A stretch of DNA of 64,000 nt from Variovorax paradoxus (GCF_030815975.1 NZ_JAUSXL010000002.1:3708501-3772500), one strand, 5' to 3'. Positions 37,685 to 48,139 are shown, counted from the stretch's first letter. Made by a program: numbers and translations. The notes: generated from the sequence alone by a model not told the origin.

Positions 37685-38788
37685 TCAGGCCTTCTTCAGG
37701 CCCTGCAGCGTCTGCAGCAGCACCACGCGCGTCTGCCCCAGCACCATGCCCTTCCACTCGTCGTTGTCGCAGTAGAACGCGTCGCGCAGTTGCTGGCGGA
37801 TCTCGCGCTTCTGCGCCTCGGGCGCCTCGGGGTGGCGGCGCAGCCAGGTGTCGGCGCGCAGGCAGGTCAGCACCTTGCTGTCGGGCAGGGTGCCGAATTC
37901 CAGGCCCATGGGCGCGACGCTTGCGTTGGGGCATTCGTCATAGGCAATGGAAACCACCGGCCCCGACACGTCGGCCGAGGCCGAGTCGCCGGCAAAGGGC
38001 GCGAACACGTCGGCACCCCACCAGGCGTGCGCCTGCGCAAGATCGGCCGGCGCGTTGCGGCCCGGGTAGATCTTCTCGCCATGGCCGTAGGGGCCGAGGC
38101 CGGTGTGGATGTCGATCCATCCGATGTGCGTGGCCGACGCGGCGTAGCTGCGGAGAATGGCGCGCATCGTGCGGTTGCTCCACGAGGGCGCGGTGCCGCC
38201 GTAGAAGAGACCGTCGGGCGAGCTGTACTGGCCCCGGGTGACGGCTGTGCGGAAAGCGCGCATGCCGTGTTTCTCGACATAGGCGGCCATGGCGGCTTCG
38301 TCGGCGGGCGTCGGCGGCCAGGCGGCGGGCAGTACCAGCGGCTCGACTTCGGCGTACTCCGCATTCACCGGCAGCGGCGCGCCGAAGTCGATGTGGTTGC
38401 GGTTCAGGTCGATGTTGTCTTCGTTGGTGCGGTGCAGGTGCGAAAAGCCGTGCGGATTGACCGCATGCACCAGCAGCAGCGCCACGCCTGCCTGCTCGAG
38501 CCGGCCCAGCAGGTCGGCGTCGTGGAGCGTGGCAAGCTGCGCGCCCGAACCGCAGAAGCCCTCGGGGCCGTGCGTGCCCGAGGTGACGAGCAACAGCTTC
38601 TTCGCGTCCCTGGCGCCGATCAGCGCCGCGTCGGTGGCCAGTTCCTCGCCGAGCGCGCCGCGGTGCGTCGGCAGCACGAAGGATTCGACCGCGGCGCCGC
38701 GCATTGCCGCGGCATCGAGGAACTTGGCGCGGGCTTCGGCGTACGTGCCCGAGAAGCAGCGGGTGGCGGCCGTGGATGGGGTGTGCAT
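37685..38788 (-). CDS. M14-type metallopeptidase (DUF2817)
   Basis: 367 aa zinc carboxypeptidase-like protein. Zinc ligands His73 and Glu76 ([11 protein letters not shown]) and a later His in [12 protein letters not shown]; also [22 protein letters not shown], the substrate-binding Asn-Arg of M14. Lacks signal peptide. C-terminal Glu of the active site may lie in [10 protein letters not shown]. Acts on peptide or acyl amide; exact substrate unknown. Same strand, downstream of the MHS transporter (41 bases), so likely transporter plus hydrolase of one pathway. Confidence 0.9.
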   Translation of the reverse strand: MHTPSTAATRCFSGTYAEARAKFLDAAAMRGAAVESFVLPTHRGALGEELATDAALIGARDAKKLLLVTSGTHGPEGFCGSGAQLATLHDADLLGRLEQAGVALLLVHAVNPHGFSHLHRTNEDNIDLNRNHIDFGAPLPVNAEYAEVEPLVLPAAWPPTPADEAAMAAYVEKHGMRAFRTAVTRGQYSSPDGLFYGGTAPSWSNRTMRAILRSYAASATHIGWIDIHTGLGPYGHGEKIYPGRNAPADLAQAHAWWGADVFAPFAGDSASADVSGPVVSIAYDECPNASVAPMGLEFGTLPDSKVLTCLRADTWLRRHPEAPEAQKREIRQQLRDAFYCDNDEWKGMVLGQTRVVLLQTLQGLKKA

Positions 38789-38829
38789 GGGTGGGGGCTT
38801 CCGTGCGTGGATGTCGTGGGTGTTGTTCG

Positions 38830-40191
38830 TCAGGCGGCTGCCGCGTGCGCGCCGGCCGCATCGATGTCGCGGCCCGTGTGGTCGCGCAGCCAGACGAGGC
38901 CGAGCAGCGACACCACCGTCATTGCCACAAGGTACCAGGCCGGCGCGAGCTTGCTGCCGGTGGCGTTGAGCAGCCAGGTGCTGATGAAGGGTGCAAAGCC
39001 GCCGAACAGTGCCACGCCCACGCTGTAGACCAGCGACATGCCGCTCGCACGCACCGCCTTCGGGAACATCTCGGGCAGCATCGTGATGCCCGGCACCGTC
39101 TGGGCCACCAGGCCGATGCTCAAGGCCCCGAGCACGGTGAACAGCACGGCGGGCGTCGGCGAGGCATTGAGCCACAGGAAGCCGGGGTAGATCAGCACGG
39201 CCAGCGCAATGCGGCTCCAGAGGATCAGCGGCTTGCGTCCGACCACGTCCGACAGCCTGCCCACGAACGGCGCCAGCGCGAACGAGATCAGGCCCGTGAG
39301 CGCTGCGCCGAACAGCGCCACCGAGGGCGTGAGCCCGAGTTCGCGCACGGCATAGGTTGGCATGTAGAAGGTCACCACGTAGGCCGCCGTGGTGCCGCCG
39401 ACCAGCGAGAGAATGGCCGCCAGCACCGTCCGGCCGTGCTGCGTGCAGACGATCTTCAGGCTGCTTTCGCGCGGCGCGGCGGCGGCCTCCGGCGAGATGT
39501 GCAGCGACTCCTCCAGGTGGCGGCGGATGTACATGCCCACGGGCGCGATCAGCATGCCCAGCACGAAGGGCACGCGCCAGCCCCAGCTCTGCATGGCCTC
39601 TGGCGTGAGCGAGAAGCTCAGGCCGCCCACCACCACGGCGCCGAGCATCACGCCCAGGCCCTGGCTCGCGAACTGCCAGCTGGCCATGTAGCCGCGGTTG
39701 GCCGGCGTGGCGTGCTCGACCAGCAAGGTGGTCGAGGCGCCCACCTCGCCGCCGGCCGAGAAGCCCTGGATCAGCCGCGCCAGCACGATGACGATGGGCG
39801 CGGCCACGCCGATGGCCGCATAGGTGGGCGTGAAAGCGATCAGTGCGCAGCCCAGCGCCATCAGGAAAATGGTGAGCGTCATCGCCTTCTTGCGGCCCGC
39901 GCGGTCGGCATACGCGCCGATCACGATGCCGCCCAGCGGCCGCATGATGAAACCCACGCCGAAGCTCGCCACCGTGAGCAGCAGCTGGCCGTAGGAATCG
40001 AAGGTCGGAAAGAACAGCTTGCCGATCACCAGCGCGAGAAAGCCGTAGACGGTGAAATCGAAGAACTCCAGGCCGTTGCCGATGGTGGTGGCGACGATGG
40101 TGCGGCGCCGGCTGGCGCGCGTGGCAGCGGGGATGGCGGAGCTCGCGGGGTTCGCGGGGGTCGCGGGGGTCGCGGGGAAAAGGGCGCTCAT
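38830..40191 (-). CDS. MFS transporter, metabolite:H+ symporter (MHS) family
   Basis: 453 aa, 12 hydrophobic segments. MHS markers: TTIGNGLEFFDFTVYGFLALVIG, ADRAGRKKAMTLTIF, GFSAGGEVGASTTLLVEHA, and WGWRVPFVLGML. These carry organic acids or compatible solutes (KgtP/ProP relatives). N-terminal tail is Ala/Pro/Thr repeats, encoded by four 9-bp tandem units. Start ATG 40191. Upstream of the M14-type peptidase and divergent from a LysR gene that probably controls both. Confidence 0.93.
   Translation of the reverse strand: MSALFPATPATPANPASSAIPAATRASRRRTIVATTIGNGLEFFDFTVYGFLALVIGKLFFPTFDSYGQLLLTVASFGVGFIMRPLGGIVIGAYADRAGRKKAMTLTIFLMALGCALIAFTPTYAAIGVAAPIVIVLARLIQGFSAGGEVGASTTLLVEHATPANRGYMASWQFASQGLGVMLGAVVVGGLSFSLTPEAMQSWGWRVPFVLGMLIAPVGMYIRRHLEESLHISPEAAAAPRESSLKIVCTQHGRTVLAAILSLVGGTTAAYVVTFYMPTYAVRELGLTPSVALFGAALTGLISFALAPFVGRLSDVVGRKPLILWSRIALAVLIYPGFLWLNASPTPAVLFTVLGALSIGLVAQTVPGITMLPEMFPKAVRASGMSLVYSVGVALFGGFAPFISTWLLNATGSKLAPAWYLVAMTVVSLLGLVWLRDHTGRDIDAAGAHAAAA
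40144..40179. repeat. 9-bp tandem repeat in the transporter N-terminus
   Basis: Four tandem units of CGCGGGGGT with small variation, encoding PAT-PAT-PAN in the cytoplasmic tail of the MHS transporter. Multiples of three keep the frame, so copy-number change alters tail length only. Confidence 0.7.
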
Positions 40192-40299
40192 GTCTCTCCA
40201 GTGTCTTGTTGCAGTGGCAGGCCGCCGGAAAGAAGCCCGATCGGCGTCGGATGCTAAAGAGTGGGTGCGCTGCTGAAAAGACAATAATTGGGCGATGAC

Positions 40300-40316
40300 G
40301 ATAACTTTTGGTTGTC
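40300..40316. promoter_or_regulatory. Possible LysR operator in divergent intergenic region
   Basis: GATAACTTTTGGTTGTC is an imperfect dyad (ATAAC-N5-GTTGT). It lies 11 bases before the LysR start and between the divergent genes. LysR boxes are weakly conserved, so this is a suggestion only. Confidence 0.3.
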
Positions 40317-40326
40317 ATTCTTTCCC

Positions 40327-41232
40327 ATGAAACCCAATCAGTTGCATGCCTTCGTGGCGGTGGTCGAGCAGATGAGCATCCGCGCTGCGGCGCGCGTGCT
40401 GGGGCTTTCTCAGCCCGCGGTGACCAAGATCGTTCGCGAACTGGAGCGCGAGGTGGGCGCGCCGCTGGTGGAGCGCAGCGTCAAGGGCGTGCGGCTCACC
40501 GAGTACGGCGAGGCCTTTGCGCCGCGCGCGCGGCTGCTCCTGGCCGACATGCGGCGCGCACGCGACGAGATCGCGCAGATCCGCGACGGCGTCAAGGGCA
40601 CGGTGTCGATGGCCGTGAGCGCCTCGTTCGCGCTCACGGTACTGCCGGTGGCGTTCAAGGATTTCCACACCCGCCTGCCCGCGGTCCAGGTGCAATTCAG
40701 CGAGGCCGTGCTGCCGATGATGCTGTCGCGGCTGCGCGAGGGCTACCTGGATTTCGCGGTCGCGCATGTGGTGCCCGGCACGCTCGACGCGGAGTTCGAG
40801 GCGCTCGAGCTCTTTCCGGTGCAGCTGGTGATCGGCATGCGCGAGCGGCATCCGCTGCGCGCGAGCCGGTCGCTGCGCGAGCTGTACACGGCCGAATGGA
40901 TACTGCCTGGCGACGGCGACCACTTCAGCGGCCGCGACACGATCTCGCCGCTGCTGCCGCTTGGCCTGCCGCCGCCGGCGCGCGTGATCCAGGGACAGTC
41001 GGTCACCGTGGCGCTGGCACTGGTGGGCACCATGGACCTGATCGGCATGTTCGTGGAGCCGCTGGTGCGGCTGGCCTTCAAGCGCCACGGCATCCGCCGG
41101 GTCGAGGTGGAGGAGCCGCTGCCCACGCTCAGCGTGTGCGTGATACGCCGGCGCGGCCAGTTGCTGACGCCGGCCGCGCAGCACTTCGTGGAGTGCATTC
41201 AGCGCGCTTCCTCGGCTGCGATGAATGCCTGA
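40327..41232 (+). CDS. LysR family transcriptional regulator
   Basis: 301 aa. N-terminal HTH: MKPNQLHAFVAVVEQMSIRAAARVLGLSQPAVTKIVRELEREVGAPLVERSVKG, then the LysR substrate-binding domain (SMAVSASFALTVLPVAFKDFHTRLP, VQLVIGMRERHPL). ATG 40327 is the family start; the upstream ATG-less extension is not conserved. Divergent from the MHS transporter and M14-type peptidase, the classic layout for a LysR regulator and its targets. The inducer is unknown. TGA is immediately followed by the convergent GST stop. Confidence 0.94.
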   Translation: MKPNQLHAFVAVVEQMSIRAAARVLGLSQPAVTKIVRELEREVGAPLVERSVKGVRLTEYGEAFAPRARLLLADMRRARDEIAQIRDGVKGTVSMAVSASFALTVLPVAFKDFHTRLPAVQVQFSEAVLPMMLSRLREGYLDFAVAHVVPGTLDAEFEALELFPVQLVIGMRERHPLRASRSLRELYTAEWILPGDGDHFSGRDTISPLLPLGLPPPARVIQGQSVTVALALVGTMDLIGMFVEPLVRLAFKRHGIRRVEVEEPLPTLSVCVIRRRGQLLTPAAQHFVECIQRASSAAMNA

Positions 41233-41895
41233 TCAGGCCGGCGGGTAGGCGGCGCCCGCTTCGCCCGGGGTCCAGGGTGGGTACTTGCGCATCGCGCGCT
41301 CGAACAGCGGCGAGGCGGTCCAGTCCGCCCGCCAGGCACGCAGCAGGGGCCAGGGCTGGCTTTCGAACCACGCGGAATCGACCATGGCGAACTGCCGCAC
41401 GAAGGGCATGACGGCGGCATCGGCCAGCGCCGCCCGCGCGCCGAAGAGTTGTTGTCCGGAGCCACTGGCGAGCCGCGCTTCCAGCTCCAGCAGGAATTGC
41501 GCGCCCAGCTCGCGCGCGCCGGCGGATGCGTCCGCGTACCGGCCCGGGTACTTGTAGCGGTCCAGCTGCGGCTTGAAGCCGTTGTCGCACGCGGCCACGA
41601 GCCCGAGCATGTCGTCGAGCGTGCCCGCGCCGGGCGCCAGCCAGTGCAAAGGATCATTACGGCGCAGCGCCCACAGCATGATGTCGAGGCTCTGCTCCAG
41701 CACGGTGGCATCGGGCAGCAGCAGCACCGGCACCGTGCCCTTGGGCGAGGCGGCGAGCATGTCGGGCGGCTTGTTCTTCAGCACCACTTCGCGCAGCTCG
41801 CAGTGCCGGCCGCTGGCGGCCAATGCCAGCCGGGCGCGCATCGCGTAGGGGCAGCGGCGAAAGCTGTAGAGGACGGGAAGGCGAGGGTCTTGCAT
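41233..41895 (-). CDS. Glutathione S-transferase family protein
   Basis: 220 aa. Thioredoxin-like N-terminus LPVLYSFRRCPYAMRARLALAASG with Cys15-Pro16 in the active-site position, so of the CxxA/Omega- or Beta-like type using Cys; KGTVPVLLLPD (cis-Pro) and glutathione-binding region EQSLDIM. C-terminal helical domain to AGAAYPPA. Substrate unknown. Convergent, directly abutting the LysR gene. Confidence 0.92.
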   Translation of the reverse strand: MQDPRLPVLYSFRRCPYAMRARLALAASGRHCELREVVLKNKPPDMLAASPKGTVPVLLLPDATVLEQSLDIMLWALRRNDPLHWLAPGAGTLDDMLGLVAACDNGFKPQLDRYKYPGRYADASAGARELGAQFLLELEARLASGSGQQLFGARAALADAAVMPFVRQFAMVDSAWFESQPWPLLRAWRADWTASPLFERAMRKYPPWTPGEAGAAYPPA

Positions 41896-41950
41896 CGAGC
41901 GCAAGAGTCTATGCGCGCGGCCGCAGCGGCGAAACCCCGCTGGCACTCAA

Positions 41951-41995
41951 ATGCAACTGAGTTGCGTTGGTTCATATAATGCAATTCTGTTGCAT
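41951..41995 (+). promoter_or_regulatory. Double Zur/Fur-like operator and promoter of the CobW gene
   Basis: Two dyads: ATGCAACTGAGTTGCGT (41951-41967; arms GCAAC/GTTGC) and ATGCAATTCTGTTGCAT (41979-41995; arms ATGCAA/TTGCAT, 5-nt spacer, perfect). Centres are 28 bp apart. A -10-like TATAAT lies at 41975-41980 between or over them. Such inverted ATGCAA repeats suit a Fur-superfamily regulator, most likely the zinc regulator, given the neighbouring Fur-type gene and the GTPase. Confidence 0.75.
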
Positions 41996-42009
41996 ATAGG
42001 GCCATCCCC

Positions 42010-43203
<1,194 letters not shown>

Positions 43204-43217
43204 CTGGCCCCCGGGCC

Positions 43218-43685
43218 TCAGCCCCTGCATTCCCCGCAGGTGCCATGCAGCGTGAGCGCGGTGTGGCGGGTGTCGATGCCCTGCTTGCGCAGCTCGCGGC
43301 CGAGCCGGCTCATCACCTTGGGCAGCTCGGGATCGGAGGGCAGCGCGAGCACCTTGTGGCACTGGTCGCATTCGAAGGTGTTGCCCGAAGCGGCTTCCAC
43401 ATGGCGCGAGAAGCGGTTGACGCGGTCCGCGCCCACGCGGCGGTCGCACAGGCCGGCGTCGACCAGGCGGTCGAGCACGCGGTACACGGTGACGCGGTCG
43501 GGCGCTTCTCCGGTGGCAGTGGTGTAGGCGGCCACCACGTCGTCGTGCGTGAGCGGCTGGGAGGCGTGTTCCAGCAGTTCGAGCACGGTTTGCGCGGCGC
43601 GCGTCACGCGCAGCCCGCTGCTGCGCAGCAGGGTTTCGCTGTCGGGCGCCGTGGCGGCAAGGGGGGGCTTCGGATGCGGGCTCAT
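43218..43685 (-). CDS. Fur family transcriptional regulator (Zur-like)
   Basis: 155 aa. HTH region LRSSGLRVTRAAQTVLELLEHA, VTVYRVLDRLVDAGLCDR, and two CxxC structural-zinc pairs (ECDQC, CGEC). Zur subtype is inferred from the CobW neighbour and from the ATGCAA dyads; Fur and PerR cannot be excluded by sequence. On its own upstream side there is a half-site ATGCAACACAATGT (minus strand, about 43703-43716), which may allow autoregulation. Confidence 0.9.
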   Translation of the reverse strand: MSPHPKPPLAATAPDSETLLRSSGLRVTRAAQTVLELLEHASQPLTHDDVVAAYTTATGEAPDRVTVYRVLDRLVDAGLCDRRVGADRVNRFSRHVEAASGNTFECDQCHKVLALPSDPELPKVMSRLGRELRKQGIDTRHTALTLHGTCGECRG

Positions 43686-43794
43686 GAGGGTTCCGTGGAA
43701 CCGACATTGTGTTGCATTCCGTGAGCCCGCGCCCCGGGCCGCCCGAATGCGCTAAGGTCTGGTTTTTCGCGTTTTTTGAATACCTTCTACCGCC

Positions 43795-44460
43795 ATGTCC
43801 AGTTCCCCGATCGAAATCGAAACCGCTCCCCATCCCACCGCCACGGTGATCGTGATGCACGGCCTGGGCGCCGACGGAAACGATTTCGTGCCGATTGCCA
43901 ATGAACTCGACCTGTCGAGCGTGGGCCCGGTGCGCTTCGTGTTTCCCAATGCGCCGGTCATCCCCGTCACCATCAACGGCGGCTACCGCATGCCGGCCTG
44001 GTACGACATTGCCGAGGCCGACCTGGCGGCGCGCGAGGACGAGGCAGGGCTGCGCCGCTCGCAGGCCGCCATCGAGGTGCTGATCGCCCACGAGAAAACC
44101 CGCGGCATCGCGGCCAGCCGCATCGTGGTGGCCGGTTTCTCGCAAGGCTGCGCCATGGCGCTCCTGACCGGGCTGCGCCACACCGAGCGGCTGGCCGGCA
44201 TCGTCGGCCTCTCGGGCTATCTGCCGATCGCCGCCACCACCGCGGCCGAGCGGCATGCGGCCAACCACGACACCCCGGTGTTCCTGGCCCACGGCCGGCA
44301 GGACCCGGTGGTGCCGCTCGACCGGGCCTTGCTGTCGCGCGATGCGCTCACCGCGCTGGGCCATCCCGTCGAATGGCATGAGTACGCGATGGCGCACTCG
44401 GTCTGCATGGACGAAATTGCCGACCTGAACCGGTTTCTTCTGCGCGTGCTGGCCCGCTGA
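43795..44460 (+). CDS. Alpha/beta hydrolase, carboxylesterase/phospholipase family
   Basis: 221 aa. VIVMHGLGADGNDFVPIANEL (oxyanion loop), nucleophile GFSQG at 114-118 (Ser116), acid in HGRQDPVVP near 169, and His in AMAHSVCMDEI near 200. It matches the small carboxylesterases such as Pseudomonas EstB/YpfH. No signal peptide. Substrate: short acyl esters by family. It may be co-transcribed with the 103-aa monooxygenase gene 50 bases downstream. Confidence 0.93.
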   Translation: MSSSPIEIETAPHPTATVIVMHGLGADGNDFVPIANELDLSSVGPVRFVFPNAPVIPVTINGGYRMPAWYDIAEADLAAREDEAGLRRSQAAIEVLIAHEKTRGIAASRIVVAGFSQGCAMALLTGLRHTERLAGIVGLSGYLPIAATTAAERHAANHDTPVFLAHGRQDPVVPLDRALLSRDALTALGHPVEWHEYAMAHSVCMDEIADLNRFLLRVLAR

Positions 44461-44510
44461 CCACTTTCAGCGCCTTCACGCCAACCGCGAAAAACGAAGG
44501 AGACGACACA

Positions 44511-44822
44511 ATGATCCTCGTCATCGGACACGCCATGGCGAAGCCCGAAACCCTGCAGGCGATGCTGGCCATCAGCGTGGAGCATGTGCTGCGCTCGCGC
44601 ACCGAGCCTGGCTGCATCTCGCACGAGGTCAGTGCCGATGTGCAGCAGCCGCTGCGGCTCAGCTTCGTGGAGCGCTGGAGCGACATGGCGGCGCTGAAGG
44701 CGCATTTCAGTGTCGAGGCATCGCGCGCCTTCGGCAAGGCGCTGGCCGCCATGGCCGACGGCATGCCGCAGATCTCCGTCTATGAGTGTGACGAGATCGA
44801 TCTGGCGGTGGCGCGCGCCTGA
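44511..44822 (+). CDS. Putative quinol/antibiotic-biosynthesis monooxygenase (ABM domain)
   Basis: 103 aa ABM dimer-type protein. Features: HAMAKPETLQAMLAISVEHVLRSRTEPGCISHEV, then LRLSFVERWSDMAALKAHF, and VYECDEIDL at the end. Members act as cofactor-free oxygenases on quinols or only as ligand binders. GAAGGAGACG precedes the ATG at 44511. No other catabolic gene is close. Confidence 0.88.
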   Translation: MILVIGHAMAKPETLQAMLAISVEHVLRSRTEPGCISHEVSADVQQPLRLSFVERWSDMAALKAHFSVEASRAFGKALAAMADGMPQISVYECDEIDLAVARA

Positions 44823-44868
44823 TTCCGGGCGCCCCTCAGCCTTCGGAGCTGCGAATCACATGAACCCA

Positions 44869-44885
44869 GCTATCAAAACAATAGC
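44869..44885. repeat. Short palindrome GCTAT-7-ATAGC
   Basis: GCTAT(CAAAACA)ATAGC in the intergenic region upstream of gshA. Short A-rich loops with GCTAT/ATAGC arms look like the family of small dispersed palindromes that I associate with Comamonadaceae; copy number is not verifiable from one window. Confidence 0.5.
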
Positions 44886-44983
44886 GCCGCGCAGCATAGC
44901 GGATGCCGGGATTCCCTGCACGAGCAGTGCCTGCGCGGCCGTGCTACCTTCCAGCCCCTCAGAGATAGACGGGTCATAACAAT

Positions 44984-46540
44984 ATGAGCAGCAGATTGCA
45001 GGAGAGGCTGGGTGCGCTCTCAGCCGCGCGGTTGAAGGGCATGCGGCGCGGCATCGAGAAGGAAAGCCTGCGCGCGCTGCCGGACGGCAAGCTCGCGCTC
45101 ACGCCGCATCCGCTGGCCCTTGGATCGGCGCTGACCCATCCGCACATCACCACCGACTTCAGCGAATCGCAGCTCGAGCTCATCACCGGCGTGCATGCCA
45201 GCACCGAGTCGGCGCTGGAGGAGCTCACGCGCGTGCACCAGTTCACCTACCGCGTGCTGGCTTCGCTCGGCGACGAGCGGCTCTGGGTGTCGAGCATGCC
45301 CTGCGGCCTGCCGACCGACGAAACCATTCCCATCGGGCGCTACGGCTCCTCGAACGTGGGGCGCGCCAAGAGCGTCTACCGCATGGGCCTGAGCCACCGC
45401 TACGGGCGGCGCATGCAGACCATCTCGGGCATCCACTACAACTGGTCGCTGCCCGATGTGTCGAGCGAGCAGTATTTCGCGCTCATCCGCAACTTCCGGC
45501 GCCATGCCTTCCTGCTGCTGTACCTGTTCGGCGCTTCGCCCGCGCTGTGCTCCAGCTTTGTCGCGGGGCGTCCGCACGAGTTGCAGCCGCTGGGCGACGG
45601 CAGCATGTTCATGCCGCACGGCACTTCGCTGCGCATGGGGCGCCTGGGCTACCAGAGCGACGCCCAGGCCTCGCTGGCCGTGAGCTACAACAGCCTTGAG
45701 GGCTACGGCGCTTCGCTGCAGGACGCGCTCACGCGGCCCTGGCCGGCCTACGAGGCGATCGGCATCCGCAATCTCGGCGGCGACTACAACCAGCTGGCCA
45801 CCAGCCTGCTGCAGATCGAGAACGAGTTCTACGGCACGATCCGGCCGAAGCGCGTGATCAACCCCGGCGAGCGCCCGCTGCATGCGCTGCGCGAGCGCGG
45901 CGTCGAGTACGTCGAGGTGCGGCTGATGGATCTCGACCCCTTCGAGCCGGTGGGCATCGACGCCCAGACCATGCGCTTTCTCGATGTGTTCCTGCTGCAG
46001 TGCCTCTTGAGCGACAGCCCGGCCGACACGCCGCAGGAAATCGCCGAACTGGCCCACAACCAGCACCTCACGGCGGCGCGCGGACGCGAACCGGGCCTGC
46101 AGCTCTTGCGCGGCGGGCGCGAGGTGGGGCTGGCCGACTGGGGCATCGAACTGGTCGAGCAATGCCGGCCCATTGCCGCCGCGCTTGACGCCTCGAGCGG
46201 CGGCACCCAGCATGCCGGCGCGGTGCACGCCGCGCTGGCCGCGCTGCAGAACCCCGACAGCCTGCCTTCGGCGCGCGTACTGGCTGCAGTGGAAGAGCGC
46301 CATGGCAACTCTTTCATCGGCTTTGTGCGCGCGCAGTCCGAGCAGACCCGCGCCACGCTGCTGGCCCTGCCGTTCTCGGCCGGGCAGCAGGCCGAATTCG
46401 AGCGCATGACCGAGGCATCGATCCAGGAGCAGAAGCGCATCGAGGCCGCCGACACCATGCCCTTCGAGATCTACCGCGAGCAATACGTGTCTCCCGCGCG
46501 CCTGGGGATCGGCCGCGGGCGCATGGCCGTCGCGGCCTGA
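44984..46540 (+). CDS. gshA: Glutamate-cysteine ligase GshA
   Basis: 518 aa, the same length as the E. coli enzyme. First step of glutathione synthesis: ATP + Glu + Cys to gamma-glutamylcysteine. Motifs: GIEKESLRALPDG, TDFSESQLELITG, GIHYNWSLPD, RNLGGDYNQL, and PFEPVGIDAQTMRFLDVFLL. Cytoplasmic. gshB is not in the window. gamma-Glu-Cys is also a possible thiol donor for EgtB upstream, a metabolic link that is inferred. A short palindrome lies about 100 bases upstream. Confidence 0.96.
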   Translation: MSSRLQERLGALSAARLKGMRRGIEKESLRALPDGKLALTPHPLALGSALTHPHITTDFSESQLELITGVHASTESALEELTRVHQFTYRVLASLGDERLWVSSMPCGLPTDETIPIGRYGSSNVGRAKSVYRMGLSHRYGRRMQTISGIHYNWSLPDVSSEQYFALIRNFRRHAFLLLYLFGASPALCSSFVAGRPHELQPLGDGSMFMPHGTSLRMGRLGYQSDAQASLAVSYNSLEGYGASLQDALTRPWPAYEAIGIRNLGGDYNQLATSLLQIENEFYGTIRPKRVINPGERPLHALRERGVEYVEVRLMDLDPFEPVGIDAQTMRFLDVFLLQCLLSDSPADTPQEIAELAHNQHLTAARGREPGLQLLRGGREVGLADWGIELVEQCRPIAAALDASSGGTQHAGAVHAALAALQNPDSLPSARVLAAVEERHGNSFIGFVRAQSEQTRATLLALPFSAGQQAEFERMTEASIQEQKRIEAADTMPFEIYREQYVSPARLGIGRGRMAVAA

Positions 46541-46720
46541 CTGTCCTCCGGTTCGCACTGCCACACTGCCCGCCTGACGACAGGTGCGAGGGGCAATGGC
46601 CTACAGGCATTGGCCGGCATGGCTCACCGTGCGCGCCGCTGTCAGGGCGACCATGGGCGGCATGCATCCCGCAAGCTCCCGATCTTTGTTCCGGCCCACG
46701 CCTCGGCCGGAAATTCCGGC

Positions 46721-47101
46721 ATGACTTTCAAGGCCTACCTTGTCGAGGACAGTGCCCTCATCCGTGAAAACCTCGTCGGATTCCTCCACGACGTGGCCGA
46801 TGCGGACGTGGTGGCCTGCGCCAGCAGCGAGGAAGAGGCCGTGCAGTGGCTGAATCATCACCGCGACGACTGGGACCTGGCCATCGTGGATCTTTTCCTG
46901 GAGCGCGGCAACGGCCTGGGCGTGGTCAGGGCCTGCCGCCACCGCGCGGCCAGGCAAAAGGTGGTGGTGCTGAGCAACTACGCCACTTCCGACATGCGCC
47001 AGCGCTCCGCGCAACTGGGCGCCGATGCCTTCTTCGACAAGTCGGCCGAACTCGACCAGCTGGTGGCCTACTGCGAAACGCTGCGTCACGCGCGCGACTG
47101 A
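46721..47101 (+). CDS. Stand-alone response regulator receiver protein
   Basis: 126 aa CheY-like receiver without output domain. Asp10 (LVEDS) and phospho-acceptor Asp57 (LAIVDLFLERGNG), Ser85 and Lys107 (FFDKSAE) in the expected places. The DLFLERGNGLGVV segment differs slightly from CheY (D-x-x-L-P). ATG 46721 is chosen because it starts the receiver fold (MTFKAYLVEDS). No histidine kinase is adjacent, so the partner is elsewhere. Confidence 0.9.
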   Translation: MTFKAYLVEDSALIRENLVGFLHDVADADVVACASSEEEAVQWLNHHRDDWDLAIVDLFLERGNGLGVVRACRHRAARQKVVVLSNYATSDMRQRSAQLGADAFFDKSAELDQLVAYCETLRHARD

Positions 47102-47215
47102 GCTTGCGCCCGGCCGGCCCGGCCGGCGCGCCTTTCTGGGGTAAAAACGCCACGCGGCCGCCGTGGCGGCCATCGGCACACCCCCAATCCCCAAGGAAAG
47201 CAGCGAGACCAGCAC

Positions 47216-48139
47216 ATGAGCAACAGCACCATCGACTTCAAGGGCCGAGTGGCCATCGTCACCGGCGCGGGCGGCGGCCTGGGCCGCCAGCATGCGCTGG
47301 CCCTGGCGGCGCGCGGCGCCAGGGTGGTGGTCAACGACCTGGGCGGCGCCGGCGACGGCTCGGGTGCCTCGGTGAGCGCGGCGCAGGCCGTGGTGGACGA
47401 GATCGAGGCCGCGGGCGGCCAGGCCATGGCCAACGGCGCCTCGGTCACCGACTTCGAAGCGGTGCAGGCCATGGTGAAGCAGGCGGTCGACGCCTGGGGC
47501 CGGGTCGACATCCTGGTCAACAACGCCGGCATCCTGCGCGACAAGAGCTTTGCCAAGATGGAGCTCGCCGACTTCAGGCTGGTGGTCGACGTGCATCTGA
47601 TGGGCGCGGTGAACTGCACCAAGGCCGTCTGGGCGCTCATGAACGAGCAGAAGTACGGCCGCATCGTCATGACCACCTCGTCTTCCGGCCTCTACGGGAA
47701 CTTCGGCCAGAGCAACTACGGCGCCGCCAAGCTGGCACTGGTGGGGCTCATGCAGACGCTGAGCATCGAAGGCGCAAAGAACGACATCCGCGTCAATTGC
47801 CTGGCGCCGACCGCGGCCACCCGGATGACCGAGGGATTGATGCCGCAGGAAGTGCTGGACGCGCTCAAGCCCGAGGCCGTGGTGCCCGCCATGCTGGTGC
47901 TGGCCGCCGAGGACGCACCGAACCGCACGATCCTCTGCGCGGGCGCCGGCGCCTTCGAGGCCGCGCACATCACCCTGACGCAGGGTGCCTGGCTCGGCAT
48001 CGGCGCGGACACGCCCGAGCAGCTGGCCGCGCGGCTTGCCGAGGTGACGTCGCGCGAGGGCGAGATCGTGCCGCAGAGCGGTACGGCCCAGGGCAGCAAC
48101 GAGGTCGGCAAGGCGATGGCGAACGCCGGGAAAGGCTAA
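47216..48139 (+). CDS. Short-chain dehydrogenase/reductase (3-hydroxyacyl-CoA dehydrogenase-like)
   Basis: 307 aa SDR. Cofactor motif TGAGGGLGRQHA at 16-26, NNAG near 102-105, catalytic Tyr168 and Lys172 (SNYGAAK), with Ser just before. DLGGAGDG at 41-48 suggests NAD preference. The length and the N-terminal HALALAARGARVVVNDLGG match the (3R)-hydroxyacyl-CoA dehydrogenase part of multifunctional enzyme type 2. The 3' extension (about 260-307) has no clear domain. Probably in acyl-CoA metabolism. Confidence 0.92.
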   Translation: MSNSTIDFKGRVAIVTGAGGGLGRQHALALAARGARVVVNDLGGAGDGSGASVSAAQAVVDEIEAAGGQAMANGASVTDFEAVQAMVKQAVDAWGRVDILVNNAGILRDKSFAKMELADFRLVVDVHLMGAVNCTKAVWALMNEQKYGRIVMTTSSSGLYGNFGQSNYGAAKLALVGLMQTLSIEGAKNDIRVNCLAPTAATRMTEGLMPQEVLDALKPEAVVPAMLVLAAEDAPNRTILCAGAGAFEAAHITLTQGAWLGIGADTPEQLAARLAEVTSREGEIVPQSGTAQGSNEVGKAMANAGKG

